In this document: piece after piece, positions 18,438 to 28,679 of the stretch | How the letters are laid out: every line of letters begins with the position of its first letter | Numbering within the stretch: position 1 is the first letter of the stretch | NCBI GenBank assembly: GCA_963752755.1 | Contig: CAVVZJ010000003.1 | Location: 620,001-684,000 of the forward strand | Origin: CAVVZJ01 sp963752755 | Lineage (GTDB): Bacteria > Planctomycetota > Planctomycetia > Isosphaerales > Isosphaeraceae | Direction of reading: 5' to 3' | Length of the DNA: 64,000 nt | Translations under genes and position numbers: made by a program | The notes under the pieces: generated by a model | What the model was told of the DNA's origin: nothing | The model's input: the letters and a program-made list of their open reading frames with translations, nothing else | Database searches by the model: none

Positions 18438-18939
18438 GGGCCGACTCCTCCGTGTTCGGATCCGGAAGCAGGTAACCGGCGGGCTGGACCACCGGCCCTT
18501 CGATCCAGTCGGGCAGGCCGGTCGGCACCGGCTCCAGCGAGATCGAGACCCAGGGCCGCGTCGGCGATGGGGCCGCGGGTCCGGTGACGGGAGGGGTCCG
18601 GGGCGTCCGGCGACGGCCGCCGCGACGGTGGCGGTCGCCAGCGCGAGGCGACGGAGGCGGCGTCGGATCGGGCTGGGGACCCCAGAGGCTCAGCAGCATC
18701 CAGGCCATCGGCATGCTGAATAGAAGCGCCGAGCCCGCCACCCGGATCTCGCGTCGAAGCCGGCGGCGACGACGCGGCGCGACGCCTCCGGCCGCGGTCG
18801 GAGCCGCGCCGGCCGCACGCGGACGTGCGGTCGCGAACGGTTCGGGGTCAGGGTCGGCACCTGGATCAAGACCGGCGCAATTGTTCGGGGCCGCAAGGTC
18901 GGGCCGTGGCCGGCTCGTTGAGGACTCCGTGGCTCGCAT
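18424..18939 (-). CDS. single-pass membrane protein of a polysaccharide-type locus
   Basis: 171 residues. The N-terminal half is Pro/Ala/Arg-rich, followed by one hydrophobic helix around residues 68-87 (VAGSALLFSMPMAWMLLSLW) and a Pro-rich outer or inner tail ending PNTEESAHAGG. No enzyme motif is seen. Its stop overlaps the start of the CpsD/BY-kinase-like gene by 14 bases, implying translational coupling. The position before a tyrosine-kinase-like protein recalls chain-length determinant (Wzz) proteins, but the Wzz fold is not recognisable, so this is only context. Confidence 0.6.
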   Translation of the reverse strand: MRATESSTSRPRPDLAAPNNCAGLDPGADPDPEPFATARPRAAGAAPTAAGGVAPRRRRRLRREIRVAGSALLFSMPMAWMLLSLWGPQPDPTPPPSPRAGDRHRRGGRRRTPRTPPVTGPAAPSPTRPWVSISLEPVPTGLPDWIEGPVVQPAGYLLPDPNTEESAHAGG

Positions 18940-19296
18940 TCATGGTTAATCGCCCTCCCTCCCGCGACGGCCTCGGGACGGGGTTTCTTCTCGGTGGCGA
19001 TCGACTTGTCTCGGTTCCGTCGATTCTGCGGGCCAACTCGGTCCGGTTCCCGCGGAAGGGGGCCGGAACGGCCGGCCGTCTGCCTTATTGATCGTCTCCT
19101 CGCCCCGATGAACTTGAACGACCGTGCCGGAATTGCTGATGCCGAAAACCTGGCAAGCACAGAGCCGCTTTACCTGCCGAAGGGCGAGCTGAATGTCCGG
19201 CAATGCCGACCACCCTCCGAACCGACGCGCCGGGGGCGTGCCGGTCGGGGGGCGGAGCGGGAGCGAAGTCGGCCATGACGGCCGGAGCGGCGGCGA
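18940..19296. other. intergenic, no gene seen
   Basis: About 360 bases between two minus-strand genes. Frames on both strands here are arginine/proline-rich and carry no motif. It presumably contains the promoter of the three-gene polysaccharide-type operon. Confidence 0.45.
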
Positions 19297-20883
19297 TCAG
19301 CGGCCGAACATGCGAACGAGGAAGCCGCGACGGCCACCGTCGGGAGGACACCGGGACTGCCGGGACCCGGGACCACCGCCGATAGCCGAAGAGTCCGCCG
19401 CCGCCGTTGGCGAAGGCCGGCGCGGCCGGCGTCGCCATTGCCCACGGGCCGGAACGTCGGGGCCCGGCCGGCGAACCGGCCGAAGCTGCCGCCGCCGCCG
19501 TTGGCCATGTCGATCGCCTTCACGTTCGCCTCGGTGATATGCGGGTTGTGACCCTGCCAGCGGCTGGCCGTGACCTCCATGACGTTCAGAGGCGCGTACA
19601 TCGCCTGGCCGCCGACGCGCATCCAGTCGCTGAGCTGCGGCTGGGTCTCATCGACCATGCCGTTGAGGCCGTACACCACGATGTACTCGTAGGTGTTGAT
19701 CCGCGGCTTGTTGTCGCTGTTGTTGAGGTTCGAGCCGGTGTTGCCGGTCAGCTCCAGCTCGACCCGGACCGAGCGCTCGCCGCGTCCCGGGTACAGCGTG
19801 GTAGCGTGGCGACGTACTTGCCGACGCCGTGGTTCCAGACCTCGTGCGGCCGTGCCGTTGGGCGGGAAGGCGCGGAGGTTGGCCAGCAACGCCTGGTGAC
19901 GGCCGCGGATGTGGGTCTCCAGCATGGCAGTGGAACCGGGGCACGAAGCTGTCGGTCGGGTCCCAGCCCGGCCGCGGCGGCCCGGCGGGGATGTTGTTGA
20001 CGTTGTCGCCGATCTGGTGGTTCAGGTGGTTCTCGCCCAGCTCGGCCCAGAGGGCCTTCAACTCGTCCTGGGTGAGGCCGGAGCCCGGGGCCGGGATCGG
20101 CTCGTTGAGCACGATCGAGGCGACCGCGCCGCCGAGGCAGTGGCCCGGCCAGCGGCTGATGTCGTGGTTCTGGGTGGCCGAGGCCTCCCAGATCCGGGCG
20201 CCGGCGCCGAAGAGCTGGTCGTACTTGAGCATCGGCGCCGGGAGTGGAGTACGAGGCGCCGTCGGCCCCGCGGAAGGACAGGTCGTCATAAAGGTTGGGG
20301 AACCAGGTCATGGTGTCCCCGGGGCGACGGGATCGTCTGAAGGATGCCGTCGGGCCCGGCGCGGACGATGTCCTGACCGGGCGCCACCGGCATGCCGACC
20401 GGCACGGCCTGCTCGTCGTCGGCCCAGGCCTGGGTGTTGGCCCGGCCGTCGCCGGTGCCGTCCCAGGGCTCGTGGATCGCGTCCGACTTCGTCGGCCAGT
20501 AGTAGAAGTTCCAGGGCATCCGCGCCGCCTGCCCGACCTGCACGAACTCCGTCGTGACGGTGTAGGGCCCCTCGGCGTCGAGGATCCGGAAGGTGTACCA
20601 GCCGTGCGCATCGTTGCCGACGTCCTCGCCGTTGAGCCGCGGTCGGCCGTCCGGCCCGGTGATCGCCTCGACCCGCCCCGCGCTGGCCTTGACCGTCAGG
20701 TTGCCGCCGAAGCGCGTGGGGACGTACACCCCGAAGTACTTCTCGCCCTGCTGTCCCGCGATCGAGCCGCCCAGCGGGACCGGCTGGACCCGCTCGGCCG
20801 CCCCGGCGCGTGCCGCCGCACGCGACGATCAGGGCGAGGACCGCACAGGCCGTCAGCCCTCCTCGCCTGTTGCCCTTACGCAT
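19297..20883 (-). CDS. secreted protein resembling transglutaminase elicitors (frameshifted)
   Basis: Begins MRKGNRRGGLTACAVLALI, a basic-hydrophobic signal peptide. Conserved-looking blocks then run through several frames: MYVPTRFGGNLTVKASAG, GWYTFRILDAEGPYTVTTEF, GDTMTWFPNLYDDLSF, then NHDISRWPGHCLGGAVASI (about 20120-20175) and INTYEYIVVYGLNG. It ends GRRGFLVRMFGR. The W-x-G-H-C-x-G-x-A pattern and the downstream beta-rich block recall the TGase_elicitor family (oomycete GP42 and bacterial relatives), in which this Cys is the nucleophile. I hold that assignment weakly. Frame changes near 20770, 20320, 20250, 19920, 19815 and 19400 fit the window-wide indel pattern. Confidence 0.5.
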
Positions 20884-21445
20884 GATGCCTCCCGAAGACG
20901 TGAAATGTCGCCCACCGCAATTCCCCGAGGTTGCCAGAATAACCCGGACCCCGGAAGACCCCTCAATTGCGTGTATGCCCATCATGGTTCGGCAAGTGAG
21001 GCGGTGGGCATGGACCAAAACCGGGATCGACTTCTTGTCCAGACTTCGGGAGTTCGTCAAACCCCCTAGAGTCCGCCGAGGCGGTATTTTCTCGATTTTG
21101 CCGGCTCGACTCAAAGCCGGGCGGTCTGTGCCGATGAATAGGCGTGGCCACCCCAAAGCGAGGGGAGTGGGTCGGAGCCATCCGATCCGGAGTTTGCGCC
21201 GTGGCCTTCCCGAGGCCCGGACTGGCAAGGGTCCCCGTAGCGGGTGGGGGACAGGGTGGTTCCCCCCGGCCGCGGGGTCGGGGCTGGAGTCTCGACCACC
21301 GGGGCGGTCCACGGACGGCGGGTCGGCCGGGTCTTGACTTTGAGGATCAAGGGCCGGACGGCGTCACGGACCGAGGGATCGGCCTGGCTGCCCAGCGATC
21401 GAGACGTCGATTGATTCACCTCACTTTTTGCTCGAGGATTTCGCG
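20884..21445. other. divergent intergenic region, no gene seen
   Basis: About 560 bases between the minus-strand secreted protein and the plus-strand repeat protein. A lower-GC patch at 20990-21110 (CGGTATTTTCTCGATTTTG) is a plausible promoter zone. No recognisable coding frame was found. Confidence 0.45.
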
Positions 21446-22054
21446 ATGATCAACCAAGCGCTCATGCTGCTGGCGCTCGGGGCTTGGCGGCCACTCCGAC
21501 GGGTACCCGTCGGGGCAGTGGGCCGCGCCGCAGGTGCCCGGCAAGATGGTGCCCTCGAAGTGCCCGCCGGTTGCCCCGGCCAAGCAGATGCCCTGCGCCC
21601 GGCCAAGCAGATGCCCGGTCGCTCCGGCCAAGCAGATGCCCTGCGCCCGGCCAAGCAGATGCCGGTTGCACCGGCCAAGCAGATGCCCTGCGCCCGGCCA
21701 AGCAGATGCCGGTTGCTCCGGCCAAGCAGATGCCCTGCGCCCGGCCAAGCAGATGCCGGTCGCTCCGGCCAAGCAGATGCCCTGCGCCCGGCCAAGCAGA
21801 TGCCGGTTGCTCCGGCCAAGCAGATGCCCTGCGCCCGGCCAAGCAGATGCCGGTTGCTCCGGCCAAGCAGATGCCCTGCGCCCGGCCAAGCAGATGCCGG
21901 TTGCTCCGGCCAAGCAGATGCCCTGCGCCCGGCCAAGCAGATGCCGGTTGCTCCGGCCAAGCAGTGCCCCCCGGTCCTGCCCACGAAGCAGGCGCCGGTT
22001 GCTCCGATCAAGGCCGCCCCGCAGGTCCCGGTGAAGGCCGCCCCGCAGTGGTAA
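21446..22054 (+). CDS. secreted PAKQ-repeat protein (frame broken in every repeat)
   Basis: The ATG at 21446 follows GAGGA at eight bases. The N-terminus MINQALMLLALG looks like a signal peptide. The C-terminus reads VAPAKQCPPVLPTKQAPVAP and then VKAAPQW before the stop. Between them lie eight tandem DNA units of 47 bases (first one 48), so the reading frame rotates each unit. Adding one C to GCGCCCGG in each unit gives a 48-base unit encoding PAKQMPCA-PAKQMPVA, which agrees in style with both flanks. The corrected protein would be a signal peptide plus about 25 Pro-Ala-Lys-Gln motifs. Small repeat proteins of this type occur in planctomycetes and have no known function. Confidence 0.55.
   Translation: MINQALMLLALGAWRPLRRVPVGAVGRAAGARQDGALEVPAGCPGQADALRPAKQMPGRSGQADALRPAKQMPVAPAKQMPCARPSRCRLLRPSRCPAPGQADAGRSGQADALRPAKQMPVAPAKQMPCARPSRCRLLRPSRCPAPGQADAGCSGQADALRPAKQMPVAPAKQCPPVLPTKQAPVAPIKAAPQVPVKAAPQW
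21578..21954 (+). repeat. tandem repeat, eight 47-48 bp units
   Basis: Units start at 21578, 21626, 21673, 21720, 21767, 21814, 21861 and 21908. Each unit is GGCCAAGCAGATGCCCTGC plus GCCC, followed by GGCCAAGCAGATGCCGG plus TTGCTCC. Variants are GTCGC in units 1 and 4 and TTGCACC in unit 2. A partial ninth unit (GGCCAAGCAGTGCC) follows. The units are nearly identical, which argues for recent expansion or conversion. Confidence 0.95.
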
Positions 22055-22232
22055 GCCGGGCTGCCGCCGGTCCTGGGGCGAGACCCCGGATTCCGGTGGC
22101 CACGCCCGGGCTCCTCGGAGAGAGTGGTCACGTCCCGGGCTCTCTCGAACAAATCGGCGGCGTCCTCCAAGCTGGGGGGCGCCGTCGTTGCGTATCCGGA
22201 AGGACGGGGACATCGGACCCAGGAACCAACCT

Positions 22233-23190
22233 TCAAGTCGGGTCCGAGCGTCTTGAACTCGTCCGGACCCGAGCATGCCGGACTCGACCTCGGCGATCAG
22301 CCGGAGCGACCGCCTGGCTGCCGGGGCCGGGCAGGGGGATCAGGCCGTGCCGACGGGCCAGGCTCCGGTAGTTCAGGATGCTCCGCCCGCCGACGAAGAC
22401 TGGCGCCCCGCTGAGCTGCGAAAGTTCGGCAAACCGCTTGGTGATGTTCCGCGAGAGCACGAACGAGACACCCACGGCGTCGGGCCGCCAGCGATCGATC
22501 GCCTTCTGAAACTCCCGCGTCGGCAGGTCGGTGCCGAGGTACAGCGACCGCCAGCCGGCCAGCTCCAGCAGCAGGGCGATGATCAGCACGCCGCCCTCGT
22601 GCCGCTCGCCCTGCACGGCACCGATCAGGGCGGTGCGGGTCGGCTGGGAGTTGGACGTGCTGGGCCTCGTCGATCATCGTGCCAAGCTTGCGGCGGAGGA
22701 AGCCGGTCGCGGCACGCTCCTGGCCGATGTCGAACTGGCCGCGGAACCAGCGTTCGCCCGTCTCGATCAGGGCCGGCTCGATCACCCGATCGATCCGCTC
22801 GCGGGGCGGAGAGCCCTTCGACCAGTCGCTGATAGAGCCGCTCGGCCTCGCGACATGGCGCCCTGCCCGAGCAAGTCGACCAGCGGTCTCCCACGACCTC
22901 CGCCTCGAGGCGGCGCGCCGGGTCGGCTCCGGCGACGGAGGCCCCACCGACGGGGCCGCGAGCCGGCCAGCCTGGAGATCGGCCATCAGGTCGCCAATCG
23001 CGTGCCCGGCCTGGAGCAACTGGGCGATCTGGCGGAGCTGCTCGACCTGGTCTGCTCCATAGCGACGATGGCCCGACGGCGAGCGCCGTGGCACCGGGAA
23101 ACCATAGCGACGTTCCCAGACCCGCAGGGCATGGCAGCTCACGCCCGTCAGTTTCGAGACCGCCGCAATGGAATATCCGGATCGGCCCAG
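22233..23190 (-). CDS. MerR-family regulator with B12-binding domain (frameshifted)
   Basis: The N-terminal MerR helix-turn-helix reads SIAAVSKLTGVSCHALRVWE and then RRYGFPVPRRSPSGHRRY. A helical linker (ERIDRVIEPALIETGERWF) follows, then a cobalamin-binding Rossmann domain with the His-bearing motif GERHEGGVLIIALLLELAG near 22600 and LYLGTDLP. This is the layout of light- or B12-responsive repressors of the CarH/LitR type. Frameshifts near 22650 and 22850 interrupt it. The start is unclear: a TGA at 23197-23199 bounds it and no ATG is in frame after that, so a non-standard start or a further indel is likely. No carotenoid or photolyase genes are adjacent to show its target. Confidence 0.75.
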
Positions 23191-23199
23191 CCCCCTTCA

Positions 23200-23949
23200 C
23201 TCCCGAACCCCTCCATGCCGACAGACTCGACGACGTGTCTGCCTTCCCCGGGAAGACCCGGTCGCCTCGTCCCCGGGGCGGCTCGCAACCGACCCGATCC
23301 AAGGCCCCAGCTCGATCGTCGAGCTTCTGGAAGTTTCATATTCTGACGCGCCCGCGTCGCGGGTGCCAGGGAAATGGTCAGGTGCCTCACAGAGATCGGC
23401 TCCGGGCTCCGATCGGCCGGTCGTCCCTACTCCGCGACACGGTCGGCAGCCCGCCCTCGGGCCGGCAGCGGCCCGCGAAGATCCCTCCAATTTCGGGGCC
23501 CAACCGGCGGAGTGGCTCGGGTAGCGGCGTCCTTCGCCATGGCGACCCACCCTGTTCCGGCCGATTCCTGCACAAGGCGCGCCGACGCCATCATTTCCGG
23601 CTCCCATCAATCCCATCCGGCTCAATTTGACAGGCCTCGCCAGTGGCCTAGGCTGGCATCAGAGCGGTGACACCGGTTCGCGAGGAGGCAACCCCTGGCC
23701 AGCGGCCCGCCGCAGCCCGGGGAGTTACGGCGCTGGGCGGCCCGGTACCTGATCGTCGCAGCAGCGAATCACGTCATGTTGTAATTTTTCAACAAATCAG
23801 TTTAAAATGAACATCACCGGAGCATTGCCTCCGGTCGCCGCGATATATTGCCGCATGCCCACCGGCCTCCGGGGCCTGTCGGGCAGCGTCGCGGTGGCCG
23901 CGTCGTCTGGTGGCCGCCAAACACCCGGGCTCTGCAACAGGAGGCTTCC
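23200..23949. other. intergenic, promoter zone of the metalloprotease gene
   Basis: About 750 bases. The open frames are compositionally noise. The last 200 bases contain a low-GC island with a promoter-like pair (listed separately). No gene was supported. Confidence 0.45.
23779..23808 (+). promoter_or_regulatory. candidate promoter of the metalloprotease gene
   Basis: TTGTAA at 23779-23784 and TAAAAT at 23803-23808, with an 18-base spacer, in the only AT-rich stretch upstream of the gene. It predicts a leader of about 135 bases. Confidence 0.4.
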
Positions 23950-25422
23950 ATGTTCCGCCCCATGCAACGACGTGCCGACTCTCCCCTCCCCCGCCGAAAC
24001 ACGCGACCGGCCGTCGAGGGTCTGGAGAGCCGCTTCCTCCTCTTTGCCACGAACGGGGGAGAGTGGGTTCACCCCGAGCGGATCACCTTCAGCTTCGTCC
24101 CCGACGGCACCAGCATCGGCGGGGTCTCCAGCACCCTGAATGCGGCGATGGCCCAGCAGCGGCATCTCGACCCAGACCTGGCAGGACCAGTTCCGCAAGG
24201 CCGCGGCCACCTGGGAGCAGGTCGCCAACATCAACCTCGTCGAGGTGAGCGACGACGGCGAGCCCTACGGGGCGAGGCAACTATCAGCAGGGCGACAGCC
24301 ACTTCGGCGACATCCGGATCGGCGGCATGCCCCTGGCCTCCGACACGCTGGCGATGGCGTACTTGCCCCCGCCGATCAATGGCGGCAGCATGGCTGGCGA
24401 CATCATCTTCAATAGCGATAGCCTTTGGGGAAGTACCGGCTACGACATCTCGACCGTCGCCATTCACGAGTTCGGCCATGCCCTGGGCATGGACCACTCG
24501 GCGGTCACCACGGCGGACATGTACCCCAATTACAATGCCACCAAGACCCTGCTGACCAGCGACGACACGGCTGGCATCCAGTCAGTCTACGGACCCCGCA
24601 AGCAGGACGCCTTCGACACGGCGGCGGGCAACCAGAACTATCACCACCGCGTCCGAGATCAGCAACCTGCTCGACGCCAATGGCCGGGCCTCGATCCCCA
24701 ACCTCGACATCTCGAACACCAGCGACTACGACTGGTTTCACGTCGTCACTCCCACCACGACCACCGGGTCGATGACCATCACGATGCAGTCCACCGGTCT
24801 CAGCTCACTGAGCCCGCGGTTCGTGCTCTACAACGGCTCCATGCAAGGCATCGTCATCGCCGCGGCTCCCAACACCTACGGCTCCACGGTCAGCTACACT
24901 GTCCCGTCAGTCTCGCCAGGCGATGCGTTCTACATTCGGGCCATGGCGGCCAGCGGCGGTGCTACCAGCGCCGGGGCCTACGGTCTCCAGATCAACTTCG
25001 GTGGCGGCACGATGGCCCCGTTTGCCCCACCCAACACTACGGTTTCCTGGACGTTTGACCAGGGTTTCGGCTCCTCGTCTGACTCAGTTGACCCGTCGAG
25101 CCACGGTCGTTCCCAAGACCACGGTCGTCACAAGGGCCACGGCAACAATCAGGACGGCTCGGATGACGCGCAGCTCGTCTCCATCGGGAATCTTTCCGGC
25201 GTGGCGGATAAGTTCACGGTCGGCTCGCTGCCGGTTGGTCCTTCCCCGACCAGCGGCGGTTGGAACGCCGTCGCGATGGCAGCATTCGGCACTCCGGCCG
25301 ATCCCACTACGGGCCTGATCGGCTTCACCCTCGACGCCGGCTCCTTCCTGCCCAGTCTGTCACAACCCAGCCGCGACACCGCGTCCCTGCGTGTCCTCGA
25401 CAGTGCCCTGCAGAACCTGTAA
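23950..25422 (+). CDS. matrixin-type zinc metalloprotease with planctomycete surface signal (frameshifted)
   Basis: About 490 residues. The ATG at 23950 has AGGAGG five bases upstream. The N-terminus carries VEGLESRFLLFA, the LExR-x-LL sorting motif of planctomycete surface proteins. The catalytic zinc site is HEFGHALGMDH (HExxHxxGxxH) near 24470, preceded by IIFNSDSLWG and followed by AGIQSVYGPR, as in matrixins. The C-terminal part is a beta-rich domain (DYDWFHVVTPTTTTGSMTI), possibly PPC-like, and a His/Gly/Asp-rich linker. Frameshifts fall near 24165, 24275 and 24645; the active site is intact. It probably cleaves extracellular proteins. It is followed by a second surface protein. Confidence 0.85.
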
Positions 25423-25734
25423 GCCTGAGTCTGCCCCCTGCCGCGCCGGTCGGACCACGCAAAACGCTCGTGGGGCCAACCGGCCGCGGCTCTGCCGCCG
25501 ACCGATCGCCCCGCGTAAGTTGATCCGCAAGCGGACCGGCTCGCTCCCCTCGGCCCTCCGTCCCCGGATCGAGACCGGTTCGGCCTAATGTGATCCCAGG
25601 GGAACCGGTCGTGTCGATTCTGGGCGACATACCGAGACTGCGACCTAGGGTTCTTGCAGAGCTGGAGCCGATGGAGGCGGGGCTTGCGCCCGGACACGGA
25701 GGCGACCCGGATCCCGGAGACTGGAAGGACAGCC
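25423..25734. other. intergenic, no gene seen
   Basis: About 310 bases between two surface-protein genes. An open frame continues into the downstream gene from 25654, but the ATG at 25735 is preferred because of its ribosome binding site. Confidence 0.4.
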
Positions 25735-28457
25735 ATGAACCGCACCGATCGCAAACGACGGGATCGCCTCGGCCGCTGCCGTCCGCGTGGGGAGCGGCTC
25801 GAGGCACGCCTGGCGCTCTCGACCCTGGGAGACTCGCTCCTCGGCCCGAACCCCTTCGACCCTGGACTCGACTCGCCCGACCTCCTCGGCGGCGGTACCG
25901 GCCTGGACCTCAGCAGCAACGCCTCGACCGGGGAACTCAGCCCGTTCCTCACGGCCGTCGGCACCGACCCGGCGCCGGGAATGGAGTTGACCCAGGGACC
26001 AACGACGGTCTCCGTCGCGTTCGATCGGCCCATCGACCCCTTCTCGCTCGGCTTTAATGATGTCTATTTGGAGCAGGTTGCTCCGGACGGCTCGACGACC
26101 CGCCTCGACCTCAGCACGGGCGTGACCGCGGACCTCGACGCCAGCCGGACCCGCCTGGTCCTGACGCTCCCCTCGACTCTAGGGATGGGGACGTACCGGA
26201 TCGTTCTCTCCGGGGCCTCGGCCCTCTCAGGTGACGACTTCTCCATGCTCAACAGCGACGGCAGCGACCGCGTGTTGAGCGCCTTCGCCGTCGTAAAGCC
26301 AGGCGTGCGTCTCGCCGACGCGATTGACCTGGGCACGCTTGGCCCGAATCTCGGCGCGGTCGTGGGCCAGCTAGACCTGGCGGCGGACCCGTCGGCGGTG
26401 GCCCTTTACCGGTTCACGCTCCCGGCCGGGGGCGATTGGCGACTCGGTGCTGAGGTCGATGCCCAGCGCAACGGCAGTCCCCTCGACGCCGCTCTGACGC
26501 TCTTCGATCCCAACGGCCAGGTCCTCTCCACGGCCGACTTCGGGCGGCCCGACTTCCCGCTCGATCCCTACCTGTTTGCCGGCCTGAAACCCGGAACGTA
26601 CTACTTGGGCGTCTCCTCCACCGGCAACCTCCCCGGACAGCCCGGCGGCTACGATCCCGCCAACGGCATTGCCGGCAACCCGGCGTCGAAGGCTGGCGGC
26701 GCCTTCACGCTCCAGTTCGTCGCTGATCCGATCTCCCGACCCACGCAGGTGCTCGACTTCGGCCTCGATCGCGCCAACAGCCAGGACCCGACCCCGACCG
26801 GTTTCCACCTCCAGTTCTCCGGGTCTCTGCAACTGCCGAGCCAGGGCTCGGAGCTGGAGAACCTGGTCAGCCACGGGCTCGAAGTGGTGGACGACCTCGG
26901 GCGTTCGTGGCCGATCGCGGCGGTCCGCTATGACGAGTCGCAGGCCCGCCTCTCCTTGCTGTTCCTCGACCGCCTGCCGGCCGGACATTACACCGTTCGT
27001 CTGCCCGCAAACGCCGGACTGACCGACCTGGCCGGCCGCGCTCCGCGGGCGCCCGGCCAGCCCCAGGACGTCCTCGGTCAGTTCACGGTCGGCAACCGCC
27101 CCTCCCACACCGCAAATGACCTCGGCACCATCTTCCCCTCCGCGACCCTGACCGGCCTCTCCCGTGAAGTGGACCTCACTCCAGGTGAGTCGATCTCCTA
27201 TCGGTTCGTCAACCTTTATGACGCCCTGTACTCCCTCCAGGTCGATCTGAACGGCGGTTCCCTGACGGTCAGCTACCTCGATCCGAAAACGGGAGCCATC
27301 ACGTCGTCCTTCCACCTCGAAGACTCGCGGTACCTCCCGGTCTCGCTCAAGGTCGGCGACCAGGTCCTCCGCTTCTCGGCCGACGGTGCGACACCGGTCC
27401 ACCTGAGCTGGAAGCTCTCCAGCAATGGCAACTCCCTGGAGCACCTGCTCCAGAACGGCGTGGGCCAGGGCCCAGCCCTGGGGCTCCGTCTGATTGTCCC
27501 CAGCGGGCCGACGGCAGTTTCGATGCCTTCGCCCACCGAGGGCGGGCTGCCTTCGCCTTCACCGAACCCGGCGCCTCCCTCCTCGATGCCCGGACCATCC
27601 CCGGGAACGACGAGCCCGACTCCCTCAGTCCCGACCTCCGGTACGAGCGTCGGCAAGACGGGCTCGTCGCCGTCGGGCTCAAGTACCGGAGCGAATTCGC
27701 CCCTTGAAGCGTCCTCGACGCCGAGTCCGTCCTTCACGGCATCGGTCCCGAAAGGGCCAGCGGGCCTTTTCCTCGCATTCGGCGGCCAGCCGGTCGGTCG
27801 GCCGGTCCCTGGCGCCGACTCGGTTCGGACCGTCGGTCCGGAGTTCGGACCAGGCGCCGTGGCCCTGGCGGCGAACCTCGCGTTCAGTCCCGGCCAGTCG
27901 ATCGACCCGGCGCCCATCTCCCCAGGCTCCTCGCCAACGGTCTCGAAACGTCGCCGCAGTTCTCCAAGCCTGGAGGGCCGGGCGAGTCAGGCTTCCCCGA
28001 TCTCGAGGCCGCCACGGGTTTGCGAACTGACGGCGCTATCCTGCCCGGAGACACCTTGCCCGCGCTCGCACCCGTGCCGGAGGCGCTCACCGATCCCGGC
28101 CTGATCGAGACTCTGGCCTGGTTCTTGGGCAACGGCTTGACAGCCGATGTCCTCCACCTGACTCGCGACACGAGACCACCGATCGAAAGCCGCGACGCGA
28201 ACCAAGGCGAGGCCTTCCCCGAGAACACGACGGAGGTGTCCGAACTGGCTGCGGTCGTCTCCAACTTCCTCGCCTCCCCGCTGAACCTGGTGGCGGTCGC
28301 GATCGGAGCCGAGCAGGTCCGCCGTGCCCTGCAACGCTGGCGCCATCGCCGCCGCTCCAGCCGGGCGCCGTTGCCGTCCCGCCCCACGCGTCCCGCCGCC
28401 CCTCACGGCCGCTCCCGCGTTCGCGCTCAGCCGGTTGCACTGGAGCGGGTCGTTTGA
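25735..28457 (+). CDS. large surface protein with Ig-like and PPC domains (one frameshift)
   Basis: About 907 residues. The ATG at 25735 follows GGAAGGA at five bases. The N-terminus has RGERLEARLALS, a LExR-type sorting motif. Residues about 65-180 look like a Big_5/SbsA-type Ig-like domain (TTVSVAFDRPIDPFSL, MGTYRIVLSG). Residues 205-330 fit a bacterial pre-peptidase C-terminal domain (ALYRFTLPAGGDWRLGAEVD, GLKPGTYYLGVSS), followed by a second Ig-like block and a long Pro/Ser/Thr linker. The frame changes near 27925; the new frame (LANGLETSPQFSKPGG) continues to a predicted membrane-proximal tail ending ALERVV. It probably acts in the cell envelope or as an adhesin; no catalytic site was seen. 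Confidence 0.8.
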
Positions 28458-28679
28458 GTCGGCAATCCGTGGAATCCCGGATGACGTGACGGTCGTGGCA
28501 TCCCGATCGCCGAGAGCCTCGATTCCGCTGACCGCCAGCAACCCCCTCTGACTCCCTCCCGCTTGCAAGACCGGTGGCCTTGATCCACAATCAGGTCTGA
28601 TCCAGACCGCCGGGTTCGACTCTTGCGGCGGAGGCCGGGCCGCATTGGCCCGGACGGCCGCATGTCAGGGGAGGCGTCC

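Noticed and set aside
20884..21445. Additional copy of the dispersed repeat
   Set aside because: CGGTATTTTCTCGATTTTG is only superficially similar. The core GGCGCCGAACGAACTTCA and the TATAAT opening are absent.
21578..21954. CRISPR array
   Set aside because: Tandem coding repeats have no unique spacers, and no cas genes are in the window.
21416..22276. Minus-strand repeat protein (GHLLGR/AWPEQPASAWPG)
   Set aside because: The 47-bp units lack stops in all six frames, so antisense frames are an artefact of composition. The plus strand has a ribosome site, signal peptide and natural ends.
23200..23949. Genes in the 23.2-23.9 kb gap
   Set aside because: The frames are compositionally noise with no motif, ribosome site or continuation.
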